This document shows, in pieces, positions 16,111 to 23,943 of a DNA stretch of 34,687 nucleotides. The DNA is taken from contig WRIW01000019.1 of assembly GCA_009782505.1 (NCBI GenBank), forward strand, positions 1 to 34,687, read 5' to 3'. How positions within the stretch are numbered: the first letter of the stretch is position 1; each line of letters starts with the position of its first letter. Position numbers and translations under genes: made by a program. This DNA comes from Clostridiales bacterium. GTDB lineage: Bacteria; Bacillota; Peptococcia; DRI-13; UBA5745. The notes under the pieces are model-generated. The model saw only the letters and a program-made list of their open reading frames with translations, did no database searches and had not been told where the DNA came from.

Positions 16111-17730
16111 CTACTCTTTCCGCCGCAGTATCGCGCCGATGAATTCGCGGAAAAGCGGATGGACGCGGTTTGGCCGGGATTTGAATTCCGGCTGAAATGA
16201 GCAGGCCAAAAACCAGGGATGGTCCTTGATCTCCACGATCTCCACCATCTCCTCGTCCTCGGAGAGACCGGTGATCCACATACCGCCGTCGCTGAAGGCC
16301 CGGCGGTACGCGTTATTCATCTCCAGCCTGTGACGGTGCCGCTCCCGTATGTCGTTGGCGCCGTAAGCCCCCGAGGCGATGGAGCCCCCCTGCAGCCTGC
16401 AACCGTAGCTGCCGATGCGCAGGGCGCCGTTTCTGCCGAAGCTGGACGGATCGGATTGGTCGTTTTTGCGGGCGTAATGCACCACCTTGTCCGCGCAGTC
16501 GGGATGGGCTTCCTCGGAGCCGGCGTTGAGCCCCAGTACGTTTCGCCCGAACTCCACCAGGGCAAGCTGCATGCCCAGGCCTATGCCGAAGTACGGCACG
16601 CCCTTCTCCCGGGCGTACTGTATAGCCAGGATCGCGCCCTCTATGCCCCGGGTGCCAAAGCCGCTGGGGACCAGTATGCCGTCGTAGCCTTCCAGTATCT
16701 CTTCCGCTTTCTCCGGGCCGGTGATACTGCCGGAGAAGATCAGCGTATACTGCACATCGGTCTCATGATGGATGCCGGCGTGGCGCAGGGCCTCGCCTAT
16801 GCTGAGGTAGGCGTCCGGCAGCTCGGTATACTTGCCCACCACGGCTATCCTTACTCTGTGCTTTGGATTCTCCGCCCGGCGTACCAATGCCTCCCACTCG
16901 TCCATCTTAGCCGGGTCGCACTCCAGCCGGAAGTAATCCACCACGATATCGTCGAAGCCTTGAGACCGCAGAAGCAGGGGTATCTCGTCCAGGTTGTCCA
17001 CGTCGGGGGTCTGGATCACCGCTTCTACGTCGATGTCGCAGAAGAGGGCGATCTTATCTTCCGTCTCCTTTGACAGCTTCTGCTCGGAGCGGCAGACGAT
17101 AGCGTTGGGCTGTATGCCGATGCTCCGCAACTCCTTCACGCTATGCTGGGTAGGCTTTGTCTTCGCCTCGGATGAAGCGGAGAGGAAAGGCACCAGGGTC
17201 ACGTGGATGTACATCACGTTTTCGCTCCCCAGCTCCCGCTTGAGCTGGCGTATCGCCTCAAGGATAGGCAGCGACTCGATATCGCCTACCGTGCCGCCCA
17301 CTTCGGTGATGACCACGTCGGGATAGAGCCTGTCGGATACCGCCCGTATGGCGTTTTTTATCTCATTGGTGATGTGGGGGATGACCTGAACCGTTCCGCC
17401 CAGGTACTTGCCTTCGCGTTCGTTGCGGATGACATTGTCGTAGACGGAACCCATCGTCACGCTGCAGCAGCTGGGAAGGACGCAGTCCGTGAAACGCTCA
17501 TAGTGGCCCAGGTCAAGATCGGTCTCGGCGCCGTCGTCGGTGACGAAGACCTCGCCGTGCTGGGTAGGGCTCATATTGGTCGGGTCCACATTGATGTACG
17601 GGTCAAACTTCTGATTGACCACTTTGAGGCCCCTGTTGATCAGCAAACGCCCCAGTGAAGCCGCCGTGATCCCCTTCCCCAGGGAAGATACCACCCCTCC
17701 GGTGATAAACACATATCTAGCCTGCGCCAT
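16111..17730 (-). CDS. pyrG: CTP synthase with degenerate glutaminase site
   Basis: A 539-residue CTP synthase that makes CTP from UTP, ATP and an amide nitrogen. The synthetase domain (1-270) is intact: GGVVSSLGKG (11-20), NVDPTNMSPTQHGEVFVTDDGAETDLDLGHYERF block and ITEVGGTVGDIES (141-153). The class I glutaminase domain is full length but lacks its catalytic residues: the FGICLGMQ cysteine is Gly384 (codon GGC at 16581-16579), the FHPEF histidine is Gln513 (CAG at 16194-16192), and PGGFG reads PSGFG (355-359). Glu515 remains. Glutamine hydrolysis is therefore not expected, and free ammonia should be the nitrogen donor. The reading frame is uninterrupted. GGGAGGAAGG precedes the ATG; argS ends 13 bases upstream. 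Confidence 0.95.
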   Translation of the reverse strand: MAQARYVFITGGVVSSLGKGITAASLGRLLINRGLKVVNQKFDPYINVDPTNMSPTQHGEVFVTDDGAETDLDLGHYERFTDCVLPSCCSVTMGSVYDNVIRNEREGKYLGGTVQVIPHITNEIKNAIRAVSDRLYPDVVITEVGGTVGDIESLPILEAIRQLKRELGSENVMYIHVTLVPFLSASSEAKTKPTQHSVKELRSIGIQPNAIVCRSEQKLSKETEDKIALFCDIDVEAVIQTPDVDNLDEIPLLLRSQGFDDIVVDYFRLECDPAKMDEWEALVRRAENPKHRVRIAVVGKYTELPDAYLSIGEALRHAGIHHETDVQYTLIFSGSITGPEKAEEILEGYDGILVPSGFGTRGIEGAILAIQYAREKGVPYFGIGLGMQLALVEFGRNVLGLNAGSEEAHPDCADKVVHYARKNDQSDPSSFGRNGALRIGSYGCRLQGGSIASGAYGANDIRERHRHRLEMNNAYRRAFSDGGMWITGLSEDEEMVEIVEIKDHPWFLACSFQPEFKSRPNRVHPLFREFIGAILRRKE

Positions 17731-17743
17731 ACTACCTTCCTCC

Positions 17744-19432
17744 CTACATTCTCTCCGGCGCGCTTACGCCGATGATCTCCAATACATTGCGAAGTACGAC
17801 CCTTGTGGCGTCGCACAGCTGCAAACGCGCCTGCCTGAGAGCCGCATCGTCCACCAGGCAGCGGCATTCGGTATAAAAACTATGGTATAAGGCGGCCAGA
17901 TCCATGGCGTACCTGGGCAGCCGATGGGGCTCCCGGTCAGCCGCGGCCTGGGCGACTTCCTCGGGCAGCTCCGCCAGCTTTCGGATGAGTTCCCTCTCCG
18001 CCGGGTGGGCCAGCAGGCTCAGGTCGGCCCCCGTCCGGGCCTCCGCCTTCTCCTGCCGCGAGGCCTGGGCCATCTTCAGCAGGCTGTGTATCCTGGCATG
18101 GGCGTACTGCACATAGTAGACCGGGTTCTCCGAGGACTGGGATTTCGCCAGGTCAAGGTCGAAGTCCATCTGGCTTTCGGCGGCGCGCATGACGAAGAAG
18201 AAACGCGCGGCGTCCCTGCCCACCTCTTCCACCAGTTCGTCCAGGGTGACGTATTGACCGCTCCGCTTGGACATCCTTACGGTCTCCCGGCCCTGCATGA
18301 GCCGCACAAGCTGCATCAGAACCACTTCCAAGTCCTCCGGCCGGTACCCGAAGGCGCCCATCGCCCCCTTCATCCGCGCCACGTGGCCGTGGTGGTCGGC
18401 GCCCCATATATTGATGACCGTCTCGAAGCCCCGTTCGAACTTGTCCCGGTGATACGCGACGTCACTGGCGAAATACGTAGGTACGCCGTTGGCCCGGAGC
18501 ATGACCTCGTCCTTCTCGTCCCCGAAGGCCGTAGCCCGGAACCACAACGCGCCGTCCTTTTCGTACAGGAGCCCTTTTTCCCTCAGGAGGCTGATGGTCT
18601 CCTGTATCTTGCCGCCTTCATGCAGGCTCAGCTCGCTGAACCAGACGTCGAAGCCGACGCCGAAGCCCTCCAGGCTCCGCCGGATGTCCTCCAGCTTCTC
18701 CCGGAGCCCTTCCCCGATCATATATCCCCGCCGGCTTTCCGTATCCGCCCGGAGGAACCTGTCCCCCTCCCGGTCCAGTATCCGCCTGGCTGTAGCGGTG
18801 ATGTCGTCGCCCCGGTAGCCGTCCTCGGGGAACTCCACTTCCTCGCCAAGGAGCTCCAGATATCTGGCTTCCAGGGACTTGCCGAAGTTTTCGATCTGGT
18901 TGCCGGCGTCGTTGATGTAGTACTCTTTGCTGACTTGGAAGCCTGCCGCGCTCATCACGTTCGCCAAGCTGTCCCCCAGGGCGGCGCCCCGGGCATTGCC
19001 CATATGAAGCAGCCCGGTAGGGTTGGCGCTGACAAATTCGATCTGCACCCTGCGCCCGCCGCCGTAGTCGCTGCGCCCGTAAGCCCGGTCTTCCGCCAGG
19101 ATGGCTTCCAGTATAGGATGGAAGTAGTCGGAAGCCAGATGGAAGTTCAGGAAACCGGGTCCGGCGATCTCCACCTTGTCCAGCCAGTCCGGGCTGGGGT
19201 CCATATAGCCCGCTATAACCTGAGCGATGGCCCGGGGCGGCATGGCCGCCGGCTTGCTCATGATCATCGCTATGTTGACGGCAAAATCCCCGTGGTTTTT
19301 GTCACGGGGCGCGTCTACGGTAAACGCCGGCGCGGGTATGTCCGGCAGCCGCCCCTCACTCACTGCCCTGGATACGGCCGCCAATACCTCCCGCCGGATG
19401 TCGTCTTTGATCGTTTTGACTTTGTTCATCAT
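17744..19432 (-). CDS. argS: Arginyl-tRNA synthetase
   Basis: A 562-residue class I synthetase. The HIGH signature is LLHMGNARG (141-149) after the SANPTG lead-in, and the KMSKS-type motif is RMSKRSG, followed by the arginyl-specific block QYVTLDELVEEVGRDAARFFFVMR. An N-terminal Add-1-like domain (1-115) and a C-terminal DALR anticodon-binding domain (ENPVYYVQYAHARIHS onward) complete the usual architecture. GGAGG is one base before the first ATG and four before the second, so translation may begin at 19429. It lies 18 bases after the surface-protein gene and 13 before pyrG, so all three are probably co-transcribed. Confidence 0.97.
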   Translation of the reverse strand: MMNKVKTIKDDIRREVLAAVSRAVSEGRLPDIPAPAFTVDAPRDKNHGDFAVNIAMIMSKPAAMPPRAIAQVIAGYMDPSPDWLDKVEIAGPGFLNFHLASDYFHPILEAILAEDRAYGRSDYGGGRRVQIEFVSANPTGLLHMGNARGAALGDSLANVMSAAGFQVSKEYYINDAGNQIENFGKSLEARYLELLGEEVEFPEDGYRGDDITATARRILDREGDRFLRADTESRRGYMIGEGLREKLEDIRRSLEGFGVGFDVWFSELSLHEGGKIQETISLLREKGLLYEKDGALWFRATAFGDEKDEVMLRANGVPTYFASDVAYHRDKFERGFETVINIWGADHHGHVARMKGAMGAFGYRPEDLEVVLMQLVRLMQGRETVRMSKRSGQYVTLDELVEEVGRDAARFFFVMRAAESQMDFDLDLAKSQSSENPVYYVQYAHARIHSLLKMAQASRQEKAEARTGADLSLLAHPAERELIRKLAELPEEVAQAAADREPHRLPRYAMDLAALYHSFYTECRCLVDDAALRQARLQLCDATRVVLRNVLEIIGVSAPERM

Positions 19433-19450
19433 GCCTCCAAAGGGGATAGA

Positions 19451-21607
19451 TCACATCACGTCGACCAGGTCGCTGCGGACCCAGGCCTTGAAGTTGTAGT
19501 TGAACTCTACGTGGTACCAGTCGTAGTTTTCCCCGTCCTTCTTGATTTCGAGGATCTTTGCCGTCTCCGTGGGCAGGATGTAGCCCACCATGTCATAGCT
19601 GGTACCGGGGCCGCTGCGCAGGTTGGCCCTCAGGCTGCCGGACTTCAGGGCGATGGTCTTGCCCACGGCCGCCCCGCCGCCCCCGCCCGGCTCGCCGGGG
19701 CTGCCCGTGCCCGAGCCGCTCCCTGAGCTCGAGCCGCTCCCTGAGCCTGAGCCGCTTCCCGCGCCCGAGCCGGCGCCGCCGCTGCCCGCGCCACCCGCAG
19801 CCGCCGCTTGCCCCGCCTGGATATCGGCTACCGCGGGCATCTTCGTCAAGGCGTCGGGGGTCATGGTGATGGTGATGGGATCGGTAGGGCTGATGTAGTC
19901 CACCATAGCGCCGAAGCACTCCGAGACAAAGCGGACAGGCACCATCGTCCGGTCCTCCCGGATGATCGGGGCCTTAGCCAGGGTGACCACCACATTGTCC
20001 ACCTTCGCCAGGGTCGAGCCGGGCCAAAGCACAATGGAGCGGTTGCCCAGATTCAGAGTCACGGTGTTTTGCGTAGCGTCGTAGTCCACCACCGCCCCCA
20101 GCCCCTCGGTCACAAAGCGCAGGGGGACCATGGTGAAGCCGTCGATGAGCTGAGGGGCCACGTCCAGGATCACCGCGCTGCCGTCGCTGACGGCGATGGG
20201 GTCATTTAATGTCAGCTTCACAACCTTGTCGTTGTAGAAAGGCGGAGGCTGCTGGCCTTGAGGGCTCTGGGGATCGGTCACGGCGTCGGAAACCGTCTTG
20301 ATCTCGAAGGCCTTCGTGGTGAAGGTCTTGATCCCGCCGAAAGCGCCGATCTCCATATGGTACACGGCGGCGGGAGGGTTCTGTATGCCCGCCCCGGAAG
20401 AGATGGCTACGGTGATGTCGAAATCCGTGGAAAAGCCCACGGGCAGATTGAATATCACTTCCCTGCGGTTGGGGGTCACCAGCACTCCCGCGCTCTGCTG
20501 GCCATTTACAGTGATGTGCTGGGCGGCGATGGAGCCGGGCAGCACGACGCCGTTGGGGAACACGATGGTGAAGCCCATCACGATGTTTCCCTGAGTCAGC
20601 AGTATCGTGTTTCTCGGGAAGGTGAAGGTCCACTGCCCCAGGGCGCCCGCGCCGTTTGGCGCTACGGTTACCCCCGGATCCTTGTCGTCGGCCGGGATGT
20701 ATATCTGATCCGGCGTCCTGCTCATGTTGAAAGGGAAGGACTCCACGGTAGCGGTATTTCTCGTAGTGCTCGCCCACATCCTGGCGTCGGAGACGTTTCT
20801 GTCTATGGTCACGCCGGAGTTTGGCGCGATGACGATCTCGATGAGGTGCATCTCGGTGAAATTCATCGTAGGCGACAAAGGCAGGATCAACCTCTGCCCC
20901 GTGACGGCGGGGCTCAGCCCGTGCATCTGTATCCCGTTGATCGTGATGTGACGTTCGTCTATGACTTGCGGCAGCCGGAAGCCGGAGGGGAATTCCAGTA
21001 TGATCTGGTCCACGCTGCCGATGAGCTGCCCGGAGCGGTTGGTGGTAAACTTCACCGCTATCTCCTCCGCCTGGTAGCCCCTCACCGGGGTCAGCGTCAC
21101 ATGAGGCCGCGAGACGCCGTCGGCGTTCACATATTCGGATATGGAGAATCTCGGCGAATCCACGGGCACGGTCTCCTTGGAAGTGCTTACGGATAAGCTG
21201 TACTCCCCTACCGCTGAGGGATTCCTCACCACGCCGGGGGATAGGCCGACGACCACCGTATCCCCTGCCCGGATCGTCATATTTCTGGGGATCAGTATGG
21301 TCAGTAAGCCGTTGGTATAGTCCATGCCGCCGGACAATACGCCGTTGACCTCCGCGCCGCCCGACTGCCAGTTGATATTGTTCGACCGGTACTCGGACGG
21401 AAACCTGATCTGGACCGTATCGATGCCGCCGGTCAGCTCCACGTTGGTGGTGAAGTTGATTTGGTAGCGGCTGTACTCGCCGACTGTATTAATATCCGGC
21501 CTGACCGCGAGATTCGTCACGGCGGTATTCGCCGAAAGCGCTGCCGGAGCCGTAGCGCCAAGCAGAAAAGCCGCCAGTATCAGGATAGTCAAGGTTCTCT
21601 TTTTCAC
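19451..21607 (-). CDS. Secreted copper-amine-oxidase-N-like / SH3 surface protein
   Basis: A 718-residue exported protein starting at GTG, with AAGGGGG about 8 bases upstream. Architecture: signal peptide (1-26, KKR then LILAAFLLGATAPAALSA), three related beta-sandwich repeats (about 27-155, 165-300, 310-440) sharing a phenylalanine-proline-rich strand, an ITING/ITVNG strand and an NSGV/GAGIQNPP segment, then a copper amine oxidase N-terminal-like domain (about 461-585) with two copies of the TMVPLRFV/TMVPVRFV motif. A Gly-Ser-rich linker (about 600-650) leads to a bacterial SH3 domain (LRSGPGTSYDMVGYILP to AWVRSDLV). Such domains usually bind the cell wall; no sortase motif or TM anchor is visible. 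It is the first gene before argS, an odd companion for housekeeping genes. Enzymatic function is not expected. Confidence 0.85.
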   Translation of the reverse strand: MKKRTLTILILAAFLLGATAPAALSANTAVTNLAVRPDINTVGEYSRYQINFTTNVELTGGIDTVQIRFPSEYRSNNINWQSGGAEVNGVLSGGMDYTNGLLTILIPRNMTIRAGDTVVVGLSPGVVRNPSAVGEYSLSVSTSKETVPVDSPRFSISEYVNADGVSRPHVTLTPVRGYQAEEIAVKFTTNRSGQLIGSVDQIILEFPSGFRLPQVIDERHITINGIQMHGLSPAVTGQRLILPLSPTMNFTEMHLIEIVIAPNSGVTIDRNVSDARMWASTTRNTATVESFPFNMSRTPDQIYIPADDKDPGVTVAPNGAGALGQWTFTFPRNTILLTQGNIVMGFTIVFPNGVVLPGSIAAQHITVNGQQSAGVLVTPNRREVIFNLPVGFSTDFDITVAISSGAGIQNPPAAVYHMEIGAFGGIKTFTTKAFEIKTVSDAVTDPQSPQGQQPPPFYNDKVVKLTLNDPIAVSDGSAVILDVAPQLIDGFTMVPLRFVTEGLGAVVDYDATQNTVTLNLGNRSIVLWPGSTLAKVDNVVVTLAKAPIIREDRTMVPVRFVSECFGAMVDYISPTDPITITMTPDALTKMPAVADIQAGQAAAAGGAGSGGAGSGAGSGSGSGSGSSSGSGSGTGSPGEPGGGGGAAVGKTIALKSGSLRANLRSGPGTSYDMVGYILPTETAKILEIKKDGENYDWYHVEFNYNFKAWVRSDLVDVM

Positions 21608-21632
21608 GGGCTTTCCCCCTTCTTTTTTGGTT

Positions 21633-21641
21633 ATTATATCA
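21633..21641 (-). promoter_or_regulatory. Extended -10 promoter for the surface protein-argS-pyrG run
   Basis: Minus strand reads TGATATAAT: TGn plus a perfect TATAAT, ending about 26 bases before the GTG start of the surface protein. No good -35 is seen. Its mirror, the plus-strand TGGTATAAT, begins 20 bases away. Confidence 0.6.
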
Positions 21642-21660
21642 TATTTAGCCGCGCTTCATA

Positions 21661-21669
21661 TGGTATAAT
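21661..21669 (+). promoter_or_regulatory. Extended -10 promoter for the URO-D/creatininase pair
   Basis: TGGTATAAT has a TGn extension and a perfect TATAAT, about 34 bases before the ATG at 21703. No -35 match is visible. The same TGGTATAAT occurs before the diguanylate cyclase and purL. Confidence 0.6.
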
Positions 21670-21702
21670 AACAAATAAAAAAGCTCGCGGGAGGTATGCA
21701 TT

Positions 21703-22695
21703 ATGCTGACGATCAGGCAAAACTTTTTAGAAACCTTGCGGGGCGGCAGCCCCGACCGATTCGTAAACCAGTATGAGTACATGAAGCTGGTGGGGAACCC
21801 CATCGTCAGGGGCCGGGCGGGGGCTTGCCCCAGGGGCGGCACCATCGTAAACGACTGGGGCGTGACCTCTTCATGGCCGGAGCACGTGGTCACCCCCTTT
21901 CCTCTGCACACGCCGGAATTCATCGCCCTCAAGGACGTCACGAAGTGGAAGGAGGTCCTGACCATTCCCGAGCCCGCTTCCTACGACGATCTATGGACGG
22001 AAGACCATGTGAAGGCAATGGAAGCCGTGGACAGGACTGAAGTATTCGCGGCGGCGATGATCGCCCCGGGGATATTTGAGCGCATGCACTCCCTGATGGG
22101 CATGGTGGACTGCCTGGCGAATTTCCACGAGGAGCCTGAAGCTATGTTGGAACTCATCCAGCGCCTGGCGGACTGGGAGATCGAGGCGGCGAAGATCATC
22201 GTGGAGCGCCAGCATCCCGACGCCATATTTCACCACGACGACTGGGGTACCCAGACCAGGTCGTTTTTGTCCCCCGCGGACTTCGAGAAGTTCCTGTTCC
22301 CCGCGTATAAGCGGGTATACAGCTTCTGGAAGCAGCACGGCGTGGAGCTCATCGTGCACCACAGCGACTCCTACGCCGCCAACCTCGTCCCCTACATGAT
22401 CGAGATGGGGATAGACGTGTTCCAGGGCGCGGTATCGGAAAACGACATCCCGGAGCTCATCCGGAACTACGGCGGCAAGATCACTTTCCACGGCGGCCTG
22501 GACAACGGCAAGCACGACAAGGAGGACTGGTCTGTGGAAGCCCTGAGGCGCGACCTGCGGGCCCTGGTGGAGAAGTCCGGCACGAAGTACCTCATCCCGG
22601 GCCTGACTATGGGCGGCCCCGAATCCATCTACCCCGGGGTGTACGACGCCCTGACAGCGGAGATCGCCGCCCTGGGCAAAGAGTATTTTCATTGA
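21703..22695 (+). CDS. URO-D family protein (methyltransferase-like)
   Basis: A 330-residue protein of the uroporphyrinogen decarboxylase superfamily. It has the family start (RQNFLETLRGGSPDRFVNQYEY), HHDDWGTQ (177-184), SPADFEKFLFPAYKRV (190-205) and the VHHSDSY (218-224) ... GIDVFQGAVSEND segment, where His and Asp residues could form a metal site. It lacks the N-terminal Arg/Asp pattern of true HemE, and no haem or cobalamin genes are nearby. Similar proteins include MtaA/CmuA-type methylcobamide:CoM methyltransferases and many uncharacterised URO-D-like proteins in sugar or polyol clusters. GGGAGG lies 9 bases before the ATG. A creatininase-family gene follows 73 bases downstream, which suggests a shared catabolic role. 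Substrate is unknown. Confidence 0.8.
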   Translation: MLTIRQNFLETLRGGSPDRFVNQYEYMKLVGNPIVRGRAGACPRGGTIVNDWGVTSSWPEHVVTPFPLHTPEFIALKDVTKWKEVLTIPEPASYDDLWTEDHVKAMEAVDRTEVFAAAMIAPGIFERMHSLMGMVDCLANFHEEPEAMLELIQRLADWEIEAAKIIVERQHPDAIFHHDDWGTQTRSFLSPADFEKFLFPAYKRVYSFWKQHGVELIVHHSDSYAANLVPYMIEMGIDVFQGAVSENDIPELIRNYGGKITFHGGLDNGKHDKEDWSVEALRRDLRALVEKSGTKYLIPGLTMGGPESIYPGVYDALTAEIAALGKEYFH

Positions 22696-22768
22696 CACTC
22701 ATACTGTTCCATATTATGATTACAAACAGCGATTTATTATCACACTAAATAAATAGGAGGCGGATTTC

Positions 22769-23746
22769 ATGAAGTATCAAATGTCCAAAGGGTATATGGA
22801 CAGCCCTGAGAATCTCTATTTCCAAAACATGACCGGCACCGCGGTCCAGGAGCGCCTGAAGAAGAACGACATCATCCTCATCCCCATCGGCAGCACCGAG
22901 TACCACGGCATGGGCCAGCCTTACGGCGAGGATACCTTCCTGGTGACCCGTATGGCGGAGATCGTGGCGAAGGAGAAGGGCTGCACCATTTCCCAGCCCG
23001 TCTGGTTCGGCGCCCACTCCTGGAATCAGATGGGTATGCCCGGCACCATCGTCGTCCCTGAGGATACGTTCAACGCTTATCTGCGCGCCATCTTCGCCGG
23101 GTACTGGAACGCGGGCTTCCGCAAAATGATCCTGCTCAACGGGCACGGCCAGGAGTACGTCATCCCCAACGCCATCCATATGTTCCAGAAAGCGACGCGG
23201 GTCCCCTGCATGTTCGCTTTCGTCAACTGGCCCACTGTCATAGCCAAGTATCTCCGGGCGAAGGAGTTCGACGTCAACGACACCCAGTTTGACACGGCAT
23301 TCCGCCACGCAGACGAGGTAGAGACGTCCTACGCCATGGCCCTGTTCGGCGAGCTGAACCATAAGGAGCAGATGGAGGACACGAAGAACTGGCCGAAGAA
23401 GCACGTCCTGTCCCCCAAGACCATAGACCTGGGCGGCGACGTCTATCAGTGGCCCCTCCCCGGCCACTGCACGGCAGGCTTAGGACCCCTGGAAGTCAAG
23501 CAGTACCCCGAAGGCGTCGTGGGTTATCCCACCAAAGCCGACCCCAAGAAGGCGGAGGAAGGTTTGGACGTCCTCATCGACTTCATCTGCAAGATCCACG
23601 ACGAGATCCTTGAAGCCTATCCCGCGGGCAAGCTGCCCATGGAGATGACGGAGCTGTCCGACGCCGAGCCCAAGCTCATGGACGATCTGATGAAAGGGCC
23701 CTTCAAAGGCGGCCGCAGCTTGTATTCCTACGTATATCCGGTATGA
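22769..23746 (+). CDS. Creatininase-family hydrolase, probably 3-dehydro-scyllo-inosose hydrolase
   Basis: A 325-residue metal-dependent amidohydrolase of the creatininase family. The metal-site motif IPIGSTEYHGMGQPYGEDTF (38-57) supplies Glu44, His46 and Asp55; NGHGQE (124-129) adds His126, and HADEVETS (180-187) a further Glu. The opening (SPENLYFQNMTG) and the NAGFRKMILLNGHGQEYVIPNAIH block resemble the proteins annotated as IolN, which open the ring of 3-dehydro-scyllo-inosose in inositol catabolism; this recollection was not checked against a database. AGGAGG lies 9 bases before the ATG. Next to a URO-D-like gene and with no other iol genes in the window, the inositol role is tentative. 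A creatinine or formamide hydrolase is the alternative. Confidence 0.82.
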   Translation: MKYQMSKGYMDSPENLYFQNMTGTAVQERLKKNDIILIPIGSTEYHGMGQPYGEDTFLVTRMAEIVAKEKGCTISQPVWFGAHSWNQMGMPGTIVVPEDTFNAYLRAIFAGYWNAGFRKMILLNGHGQEYVIPNAIHMFQKATRVPCMFAFVNWPTVIAKYLRAKEFDVNDTQFDTAFRHADEVETSYAMALFGELNHKEQMEDTKNWPKKHVLSPKTIDLGGDVYQWPLPGHCTAGLGPLEVKQYPEGVVGYPTKADPKKAEEGLDVLIDFICKIHDEILEAYPAGKLPMEMTELSDAEPKLMDDLMKGPFKGGRSLYSYVYPV

Positions 23747-23794
23747 CCGAGTAGCCTGATCGCCACATCGTACCCCGTTACACCTAAGCAAACA

Positions 23795-23837
23795 GTCCCC
23801 GTTGGTTTTCTGAAATTTTACGAAAATCAACGGGGAC
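23795..23837 (+). terminator. Stem-loop terminator after the creatininase gene
   Basis: Arms at 23795-23810 and 23822-23837 (GTCCCCGTTGGTTTTC and its complement with one G-U pair) form a 16-bp stem with an 11-base loop. The following ATTCTATTTCC is only moderately T-rich. It lies about 50 bases after the stop codon and before the next promoter. Confidence 0.7.
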
Positions 23838-23852
23838 ATTCTATTTCCTAAG

Positions 23853-23861
23853 TGGTATAAT
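23853..23861 (+). promoter_or_regulatory. Extended -10 promoter for the diguanylate cyclase
   Basis: TGGTATAAT (TGn + TATAAT), with GGGACA 17 bases upstream as a possible -35 (23833-23838) that overlaps the terminator stem. The -10 is inside an imperfect palindrome, AGTG(G)TATAA...TTATACACT, spanning 23851-23872. Confidence 0.6.
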
Positions 23862-23943
23862 TATTATACACTATAAAATATCCGTCTATGGCAACGCCTC
23901 TTTTCTATCGGGGGCGTATCTCATTTGGAAAGGGCTGCAATTT

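Noticed and set aside
17924-19726. A 600-codon plus-strand open frame opposite argS and the end of the surface-protein gene
   Set aside because: It mirrors the codon structure of the opposing genes, has no recognisable domain or ribosome binding site, and argS is certain on the other strand.
21703-22695. HemE, the haem-pathway uroporphyrinogen decarboxylase
   Set aside because: The N-terminal motif of true HemE is absent and no haem genes are nearby, so only family membership is supported.
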